This document shows positions 6,776 to 10,840 of a stretch of DNA of 10,840 nt, piece after piece. The notes below the pieces were generated by a model. The model was not told the DNA's origin, made no database searches, and worked only from the letters and a program-made list of their open reading frames with translations. This DNA is from an uncultured Acidimicrobiaceae bacterium (GTDB lineage Bacteria; Actinomycetota; Acidimicrobiia; Acidimicrobiales; Ilumatobacteraceae): NCBI GenBank assembly GCA_903919215.1, contig CAIXHI010000234.1, positions 1 to 10,840 of the forward strand, written 5' to 3'. Every line of letters begins with the position of its first letter. Positions within the stretch are counted from its first letter, which is position 1. A program made the translations under genes and the position numbers.

Positions 6776-6781
6776 TAACGT
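6776..6781 (+). promoter_or_regulatory. Putative -10 box (TAACGT) of the receiver gene
   Basis: TAACGT matches TANNNT and ends 8 nt before the GTG at 6790. TTGTTC at 6754-6759, 16 bp upstream, is a fair -35 candidate. A promoter here would allow the receiver gene to be expressed apart from the ATPase operon. Confidence 0.4.
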
Positions 6782-6789
6782 CCTTGCTC

Positions 6790-7197
6790 GTGCACATTCT
6801 CGTCGCCACCGATGCCGACCATGTCGTGAGCTCCGTCACCGATGCGCTCAGCGGGCCCGACACCTCGTTCACTATCTGCCGCGAGGGCCGCCTGATCAGC
6901 GATCTCGTCGCCGAGCGCACCCCCGACCGGGTGGTGCTCGACCTGCAGATCGGCTCCAAGGGCGGTATGGCCGTCACCATGGATCTGCGCCTCGACGAGA
7001 GTTCGGGCGCGCTGCCCACCGTCAAGGTGCTGATGCTGCTGGATCGCCAGGCCGATGTGCACCTCGCCCGTCGTTCTGCCGCCGATGCCTACCTGGTGAA
7101 ACCGTTCACGCCGTTGGCGCTGAAGAAGGCCGTTCGTGACGTGCTGAACCCGCCGGTCGCGGAATCCATTGAGGAAGAGGTACCCGTCGCCGGGTAA
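6790..7197 (+). CDS. Atypical stand-alone response-regulator receiver domain protein
   Basis: About 135 residues with a CheY-like receiver pattern and no output domain. From the GTG start, the likely phosphoacceptor is Asp51 in VVLDLQIG and the conserved lysine is Lys104 in YLVKPF. Two hallmarks differ: the N-terminal acidic pair is Thr-Asp (ILVATDAD), and the switch Thr/Ser is replaced by Leu (VLMLLDRQ aligned to VLMVTAEA of CheY). The C-terminus adds an acidic tail (ESIEEEVPVAG). A TTG at 6772 (with GAGG 4 nt upstream) would add six residues; GTG 6790 gives VHILVATDAD, the usual receiver N-terminus, so it is preferred. It follows the ATPase pair by 24 bp. No histidine kinase is visible. It may work through protein contact, perhaps with the ATPases; that is inference. 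Confidence 0.75.
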   Translation: MHILVATDADHVVSSVTDALSGPDTSFTICREGRLISDLVAERTPDRVVLDLQIGSKGGMAVTMDLRLDESSGALPTVKVLMLLDRQADVHLARRSAADAYLVKPFTPLALKKAVRDVLNPPVAESIEEEVPVAG

Positions 7198-7200
7198 CAT
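7195..7200 (+). promoter_or_regulatory. Putative -10 box (TAACAT) of tRNA-Pro
   Basis: TAACAT matches TANNNT and overlaps the stop codon of the receiver gene. It ends 12 nt before the mature tRNA 5' end, leaving room for a short RNase P-cleaved leader. The -35 is unclear (TTGAGG at 7169-7174 would need a 20-bp spacer), so read-through from upstream is also possible. Confidence 0.35.
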
Positions 7201-7212
7201 TGACCCTTGCTA

Positions 7213-7290
7213 CGGGGTGTAGCGCAGCTTGGTTAGCGCGCCACGTTCGGGACGTGGAGGCCGGAAGTTCAAATCTTCTCACCCCGACCA
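7213..7290 (+). tRNA. tRNA-Pro (anticodon CGG)
   Basis: A complete 78-nt cloverleaf including an encoded CCA. The acceptor stem is CGGGGTG/CACCCCG (7 bp) with A73. The D stem is GCGC/GCGC with a 10-nt loop. The anticodon stem is CCACG/CGTGG with loop TTCGGGA, giving anticodon CGG, which reads CCG (Pro). The variable loop is 5 nt. The T stem is GGAAG/CTTCT (one G-T pair) with loop TTCAAAT. A C at position 1 is typical of bacterial tRNA-Pro. CCG is a frequent proline codon in high-GC genomes. Confidence 0.97.
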
Positions 7291-7293
7291 GTC

Positions 7294-7340
7294 AGCCGGT
7301 ACCGCATCTGAAGAGATGCAGTGCCGGCTGCTTCGTTTTT
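7294..7340 (+). terminator. Intrinsic terminator after tRNA-Pro
   Basis: The hairpin spans 7294-7329: AGCCGGTAC pairs with GTGCCGGCT (one T-G pair), a C/A mismatch follows, then GCATCT pairs with AGATGC around the loop GAAG. After six bases comes TTTTT (7336-7340). It begins 3 nt after the tRNA CCA. The last T overlaps the stop codon of the convergent MazG-like gene. No T-run follows on the minus strand, so it should act only on the plus strand. Confidence 0.85.
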
Positions 7341-7621
7341 CAGGCGCAGGTGCAGGGCAGCGAGGCGCACCGCGGGCAGCCGGCGGCGTAGCGCTGCACG
7401 GCGTCGGTGAGGTCGACACCCATCTGGTTGGCGAGCGTGGCCACCCAGGCGATCACATCGCCGAACTCGTGCACCTGTTGTTCGTGGGTGCCCTTGCGCA
7501 CAGCCTGCGCCAGCTCGCCGACCTCTTCGGCCAGCCACGCCACCGTGGGCGCCACCCCGCGAGCGCGGTCACGCTCACCGAAGGTGCGCTCGATGACGTC
7601 CTGCAGTTCGGCGAGGTCCAT
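7340..7621 (-). CDS. MazG-like nucleotide pyrophosphohydrolase, short form
   Basis: A 93-residue all-alpha NTP pyrophosphohydrolase of the MazG superfamily. WLAEEVGELAQAV (29-41) holds the first metal-binding glutamates (E32/E33, E36) and HEFGDVIAWVATLAN (51-65) the second pair (E52, D55), the usual EExxE...ExxD arrangement of one MazG domain. This family hydrolyses (d)NTPs to the monophosphate, often clearing damaged nucleotides or tuning nucleotide pools. E. coli MazG is about 260 aa with two domains; this single-domain form probably dimerises. The C-terminus CPRCASLPCTCA carries four cysteines (C82, C85, C90, C92), suggesting a small metal site. It starts 12 nt after the asd stop, in the same direction, so it is likely cotranscribed. 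No Shine-Dalgarno is evident; the start sits in an inverted-repeat cluster. Confidence 0.88.
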   Translation of the reverse strand: MDLAELQDVIERTFGERDRARGVAPTVAWLAEEVGELAQAVRKGTHEQQVHEFGDVIAWVATLANQMGVDLTDAVQRYAAGCPRCASLPCTCA

Positions 7622-7645
7622 GAGCAGCGCTGCTCAGATGAGCAG
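7621..7645. repeat. Alternating inverted repeats at the asd-MazG junction
   Basis: On the minus strand CTGCTCA (7645-7639), TGAGCAG (7636-7630) and CTGCTCA (7627-7621) follow each other with 2-nt gaps. The middle segment is complementary to both neighbours. 7621-7636 is a perfect 16-bp palindrome, TGAGCAGCGCTGCTCA. It spans the asd stop codon and runs into the ATG of the MazG-like gene. In RNA two mutually exclusive hairpins (about 6 bp, 4-nt loops) are possible. Confidence 0.7.
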
Positions 7646-8665
7646 TTCGGCGATCTGCACGGCGTTGAGCGCGGCACCCTTGCGCAGGTTGTCGTTGCTG
7701 AGGAACAGCACCAGGCCACGGCCGACATCGTCGCCGTCGTCCAGCGAGGTGTCCTGGCGGATGCGGCCGACGTAGCTGGGGTCCTTGCCCGCAGCTTCCA
7801 GCGGCGTGGGCACGTCGAGCAGTTCGACACCGGGGGCAGCGGCCAGCAGTTCCTTCGCACGGGCCACCGTGATCGGGCGGGCGAACTCGGCGTTGATGCT
7901 GAGTGAGTGACCGGTGAACACCGGCACGCGCACGCACGTGCCGCTGACGCGCAGGCCGGGGATGTCGAGGATCTTGCGGCTCTCGTAGCGCAGCTTCTGC
8001 TCTTCGTCGGTCTCCAGCGAACCATCCTCCACGTACTTGCCGGCGTACGGCAGCACGTTGAACGCGATCGGCTTCGAGAACTTGGTGGGCGTCGGGTACA
8101 CCACGGCCTCACCGTCGTATGCCAGCTCGCGCGCCGAGTCGACGACCTGACGTGCCTGCTTGTCGAGCTCGTCGACGCCAGCGAGGCCGCCACCGCTGAC
8201 GGCCTGGAACGTAGCGACGATGATGCGCAGCAGACCGGCCTCATCGTGCAGCGGCTTCAATACCGGCATCGCGGCCATGGTGGTGCAGTTCGGGTTGGCG
8301 ATGATGCCCTTGCGTGCGTTGGCGATCTCACCCGGGTTGACCTCGCTGACGATCAGCGGCACATCCGGATCCATGCGCCACGCGGAGGAGTTGTCGATGA
8401 CCGTGACACCGGCAGCAGCGAACTTGGGTGCGAGTTCCTTGGACGACGAGGCACCGGCCGAGAACAGCGCGACATCGAGCCCAGTCGGGTCGGCGAGCGA
8501 AGCATCCTCGACGATGATGTCGGTGCCCTTCCACGACAACGTCGTACCTGCGCTGCGGGCAGAAGCGAAGAAGCGGATTTCGGACACGGGGAAATTGCGC
8601 TCGGCAAGAATGGAACGCATAGCTGCGCCCACCTGACCGGTTGCACCGACGACACCAATTTTCAT
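7634..8665 (-). CDS. asd: Aspartate-semialdehyde dehydrogenase
   Basis: Reduces L-aspartyl-4-phosphate with NADPH to L-aspartate-4-semialdehyde, the second step of the aspartate pathway to lysine/diaminopimelate, threonine and methionine; cytoplasmic, normally a dimer or tetramer. 343 residues, full length. The NADP-binding loop is GATGQVG (7-13). The catalytic Cys127 lies in NPNCTTMAAMPVLKPL. SGGGLAGVDEL (157-167) and substrate-binding FNVLPY (202-207) follow. Arg246 in CVRVPV and the acid-base His253 in GHSLSINAEF complete the active site. The start ATG 8665 begins MKIGVVGATG with no excess sequence. It lies on the same strand as lysC but is separated from it by a methyltransferase gene. 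TAACCT 7 nt before the ATG suggests a leaderless transcript of its own. It is followed by the MazG-like gene after 12 nt. Confidence 0.97.
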   Translation of the reverse strand: MKIGVVGATGQVGAAMRSILAERNFPVSEIRFFASARSAGTTLSWKGTDIIVEDASLADPTGLDVALFSAGASSSKELAPKFAAAGVTVIDNSSAWRMDPDVPLIVSEVNPGEIANARKGIIANPNCTTMAAMPVLKPLHDEAGLLRIIVATFQAVSGGGLAGVDELDKQARQVVDSARELAYDGEAVVYPTPTKFSKPIAFNVLPYAGKYVEDGSLETDEEQKLRYESRKILDIPGLRVSGTCVRVPVFTGHSLSINAEFARPITVARAKELLAAAPGVELLDVPTPLEAAGKDPSYVGRIRQDTSLDDGDDVGRGLVLFLSNDNLRKGAALNAVQIAELLI

Positions 8666-8672
8666 AGCACGA

Positions 8673-8678
8673 AGGTTA
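8673..8678 (-). promoter_or_regulatory. Putative -10 box (TAACCT) of asd
   Basis: On the minus strand TAACCT (TANNNT) ends 7 nt before the asd ATG, in the 52-bp gap after the methyltransferase stop. No Shine-Dalgarno precedes the ATG, so a leaderless asd transcript is likely. The -35 region shows only a weak candidate. Confidence 0.45.
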
Positions 8679-8717
8679 ACGGTCGGGCCTCGCCGGTCGG
8701 CCGGGAATAACGCCGAC

Positions 8718-9542
8718 TCACTTCACGCGAGCGATGAGCCACCAATGGCTGGGGTGCACACCGACGTACGTGTCGTCGGTGGTGCCGTCCAGCTTGAAGC
8801 CACGGCGCTTGAGCGCCCGGAACAAGCGGATGTCGTCGAGCTGCTGGGCCACCTGCGGGATCACATCGGACGGCGACAGGCGATTGGCCTGCCAGCCAAG
8901 GCGAGTGAGCGAGCGTCGCTTGGCCAGCACCGGACCGATACGCGGCAGACGCCACAGCGCCCGCACGATCTTGCCGGCCGGCCACAGGAACGTGTCCTGA
9001 CCGACCCAGGTGCGGAAGTTGAGGGCGATATATCCGCCCGGCTTGGTGATGCGCACGGCCTCGTGCACCAGTGCCAGCGCGTCGTCGTGGTGGCAGTGCT
9101 GCAGTGTGATGTAGCTGAACGCGATGTCGGCGGATGCATCGGGCAGATCGAGCGTGCAGCCGTCGACCACGTGGCTGGTCTGCAACCGGTCGGGCACACC
9201 GAACTGGGCCACGGTTTCGCGGCATCGTTCGAGGAAGGCGGCATCGAGATCGCAGGCGACGACCTTCTGGAAGTGGCGGGTGAACCCAGAGGTCATCCGC
9301 CCGATGCCACTGCCGATCTCGACGATCGTCTGCGATGCGGTCTGGTCGCCCCACAGCCCGAACACCTGGAGATAGGGGATGATCTCGTGATCACCGGTCG
9401 TGACGAACTCGGCGAGGCTGAGGTCGCCACCGGTCTGGTTGTTGAACACCCATCCGGTGCCACGAACCACGTCGTCGGCGGAGCGTTCGTGCTCCGAGGC
9501 GGAACCGGCGGCCTTCCAGGGAACATGTTGACGGCGAGTCAT
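8718..9542 (-). CDS. Class I SAM-dependent methyltransferase, substrate unknown
   Basis: A 274-residue Rossmann-fold methyltransferase. Motif I is VEIGSGIGRMT (74-84), the SAM-binding glycine loop. VACDLD (95-100) provides the acidic residue for the ribose hydroxyls. DIAFSYITLQHC (139-150) is motif IV, and TKPGGYIALNF (167-177) the strand after it. The C-terminal third (about 178-274) is Trp/Arg-rich and includes a long Arg-rich stretch (RALWRLPRIGPVLAKRR, 194-210) and SDVIPQVAQQLDDIRLFRALKRRGF (225-249), as in small-molecule or lipid methyltransferases. No membrane helix is evident. It lies between lysC and asd on the same strand, 59 bp after lysC. The start is ATG 9542, with no clear Shine-Dalgarno or TANNNT box, so read-through from lysC is plausible. 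The substrate cannot be told from sequence. Confidence 0.85.
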   Translation of the reverse strand: MTRRQHVPWKAAGSASEHERSADDVVRGTGWVFNNQTGGDLSLAEFVTTGDHEIIPYLQVFGLWGDQTASQTIVEIGSGIGRMTSGFTRHFQKVVACDLDAAFLERCRETVAQFGVPDRLQTSHVVDGCTLDLPDASADIAFSYITLQHCHHDDALALVHEAVRITKPGGYIALNFRTWVGQDTFLWPAGKIVRALWRLPRIGPVLAKRRSLTRLGWQANRLSPSDVIPQVAQQLDDIRLFRALKRRGFKLDGTTDDTYVGVHPSHWWLIARVK

Positions 9543-9601
9543 GAGAACGTCAGTCTGGCAGGCATCGCCGCCCGATTCGGAGAATCAGCAAGTGATATCG
9601 G

Positions 9602-10114
9602 TTACTTGCGCTCGGGCAGCGGGGCCGAATAGGCCTGACCCGAGTCGAGGCCGAACGCTGTGTGCAGCGCCCGCGCCGCCCGCTCGAGATCGCTGGCGGC
9701 GGTGACCACGCTGATGCGGATCGTGCTCGTGCTGATCATCTCGATGTTCACACCTTCGTCGGCGAGGGTGCGGAACATCTTGGCGGCGACGCCGGGGCTG
9801 GTCTTCATACCGGCGCCGACGAGGCTGATCTTGGCGATATCGGCCTGGTGCTCGACGCCAGCAGCGCCGATCTCCTTGGCCACCCGCTCGACGATCACGC
9901 TGGCGGCGACGCGGTCGGCCTTGGGCATCGTGAAGCTGATATCCGTGGTGCCGTCGTGCGACGTGTTCTGCACGATCATGTCGACGTTCACGTTGGCTGC
10001 GGCCAGCGGCTCGAACAGCGCAGCGGAGATGCCAGGACGGTCGGGGACGGCCACGACGGTGACCTTCGACTCGCTGGTGTCGGTGACGACGCCGGAGATG
10101 ATCGGATCTTCCAT
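9602..10114 (-). CDS. lysC: Nested reading frame: putative aspartokinase beta (regulatory) subunit
   Basis: An in-frame ATG (Met243 of the visible lysC product) is preceded on the minus strand by AGGAG with a 6-nt spacer, an ideal ribosome binding site. Translation from it gives 170 residues, MEDPIISGVVTDTSESKVTV onwards, consisting only of the two ACT regions. In Corynebacterium glutamicum and Bacillus subtilis lysC, an internal start yields a beta subunit that joins alpha to form the feedback-regulated enzyme; in C. glutamicum it begins at the equivalent residue and is about the same length. The site and homology are visible; actual use is inferred. Confidence 0.65.
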   Translation of the reverse strand: MEDPIISGVVTDTSESKVTVVAVPDRPGISAALFEPLAAANVNVDMIVQNTSHDGTTDISFTMPKADRVAASVIVERVAKEIGAAGVEHQADIAKISLVGAGMKTSPGVAAKMFRTLADEGVNIEMISTSTIRISVVTAASDLERAARALHTAFGLDSGQAYSAPLPERK

Positions 10115-10840
10115 TTTCGGCTCCTGTGACGTAACCCAAGTGCCCGGCTCCCAGGTGAAGCTGGAGCGCACTTGGATGGGGACGTTGTGATTGCGGGCGA
10201 ACTCCACGCTGCGCAGCGCGAGCACCTTGCTGCCCGACCCTGCCATCTCGAGCATCTCGTCGAAGTTGACGTGGAGCAGCTTGCGCGCCTGCGGGACGAT
10301 GCGCGGGTCGGCGGTGAACACACCGGTGACGTCGGTGTAGATCTCGCAGCTATCGGCGTTCAGCGCAGCGGCGAGGGCGACGGCGGTGGTGTCGCTGCCG
10401 CCACGGCCGAGCGTGGTGATCTCGTTGGCGGTGCTGACACCTTGGAATCCGGCGACCACGCAGACCTTGCCGTCGGCGAGGGCCGCACGGACTCGGTCGC
10501 CCTTGACCTCGAGGATCTTGGCCTTGGTGTGCACCGTGTCGGTGATGATTCCCACCTGACTGCCGGTGAAGCTGACCGCCTCGACGCCGCGATCGGCGAG
10601 CGCCATGCAGAGCAGCGCCATGCTGATGCGTTCACCGGTAGTGAGCAGCATGTCCATCTCGCGGCCGGGCTGCGTCGCGCTGACGTCGTTGGCCAACTTG
10701 ATGAGGTTGTCGGTGTACTTGCCCATCGCGCTCACGACCACCACGACGTCGTTGCCGTGCCGCTTGGTGAACTCCACATGCTCGGCGACAGCGCGCATTC
10801 GATCCGGGTCGGCGACGGATGTACCGCCGTACTTCTGCAC
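9602..10840 (-). CDS. lysC: Aspartate kinase, alpha subunit (5' end outside window)
   Basis: Phosphorylates L-aspartate with ATP, the committed step of the aspartate pathway. The 412 visible residues begin with the kinase signature QKYGGTSV (2-9), so only a few N-terminal residues are missing past the window edge; the first visible codon, GTG, is read as Val. EMDMLLTTGERIS (61-73) and FTGSQVGIIT (91-100) line the substrate site, and TTLGRGGSDTTAVALAAAL (142-160) the nucleotide/aspartate site. The C-terminal part has two ACT regions (about 256-325 and 335-405), with VAVPDRPGISAALF and ISLVGAGMKTSPGV, where lysine and threonine bind for feedback inhibition. The sequence is close to the Corynebacterium type through its whole length. 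It stops with TAA at 9602-9604; the methyltransferase and asd follow on the same strand. Confidence 0.97.
   Translation of the reverse strand: MQKYGGTSVADPDRMRAVAEHVEFTKRHGNDVVVVVSAMGKYTDNLIKLANDVSATQPGREMDMLLTTGERISMALLCMALADRGVEAVSFTGSQVGIITDTVHTKAKILEVKGDRVRAALADGKVCVVAGFQGVSTANEITTLGRGGSDTTAVALAAALNADSCEIYTDVTGVFTADPRIVPQARKLLHVNFDEMLEMAGSGSKVLALRSVEFARNHNVPIQVRSSFTWEPGTWVTSQEPKMEDPIISGVVTDTSESKVTVVAVPDRPGISAALFEPLAAANVNVDMIVQNTSHDGTTDISFTMPKADRVAASVIVERVAKEIGAAGVEHQADIAKISLVGAGMKTSPGVAAKMFRTLADEGVNIEMISTSTIRISVVTAASDLERAARALHTAFGLDSGQAYSAPLPERK
10121..10125 (-). promoter_or_regulatory. Internal ribosome binding site (AGGAG) within lysC
   Basis: CTCCT on the plus strand is AGGAG on the minus strand, 6 nt before the internal ATG at 10114. 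It is one of the few strong Shine-Dalgarno sequences in the window and lies inside a coding region, which supports a dedicated start for the beta subunit. Confidence 0.6.

Noticed and set aside
7200..7391. Small open frame over the tRNA and terminator
   Set aside because: It covers a complete tRNA-Pro and its terminator hairpin, so coding is not credible.
9574..9586. GATTC-GGA-GAATC inverted repeat between lysC and the methyltransferase
   Set aside because: A 5-bp stem with no T-run; too weak to call an attenuator or terminator.
8745..9632. Plus-strand open frame of 295 codons opposite the methyltransferase
   Set aside because: The minus strand carries clear SAM-binding motifs; the antisense frame is a shadow.

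Overview
The window reads as core chromosome of a high-GC actinobacterium, most likely of the Acidimicrobiia (Ilumatobacter-like). This placement is inferred from gene content and style: a paired ArsA/Get3-like ATPase operon, an actinobacterial-type sterol desaturase, an aspartokinase of the Corynebacterium kind, several GTG starts and many apparently leaderless genes. Genes are packed with gaps under 100 bp. I see no insertion sequence, phage, toxin or CRISPR signal.

Left part (1-2468): the 3' end of an alpha/beta hydrolase gene (+) converges on a sterol desaturase/fatty acid hydroxylase family gene (-). A Nudix hydrolase (+) diverges from the desaturase and converges on dut (dUTPase, -). 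Next, on the minus strand and read right to left, come an NfeD-like membrane protein (4841-3459), a second alpha/beta hydrolase (3453-2563) and dut. A 94-bp gap before dut holds two tandem 18-bp repeats running into a long imperfect palindrome.

Middle (4844-7340, +): two ArsA/Get3-like ATPases joined by an ATGA overlap, an atypical stand-alone receiver domain, and tRNA-Pro(CGG) with a strong intrinsic terminator. The first ATPase starts only 2 bp from the divergent NfeD start.

Right part (7340-10840, -): read right to left, lysC (aspartokinase, 5' codons cut off by the window edge), a SAM-dependent methyltransferase, asd (aspartate-semialdehyde dehydrogenase) and a small MazG-like protein. 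lysC and asd encode the first two steps of the aspartate pathway to lysine, threonine, methionine and diaminopimelate. An internal ATG of lysC with a good ribosome binding site lies where the Corynebacterium beta subunit begins.

No wholly new system is evident. The most interesting points are the repeats upstream of dut, the recurring TANNNT box 6-8 nt before start codons (apparent leaderless transcription), the lysC internal start, the 2-bp divergent start arrangement, and apparently altered key residues in the NfeD protease domain, the second ATPase and the receiver.
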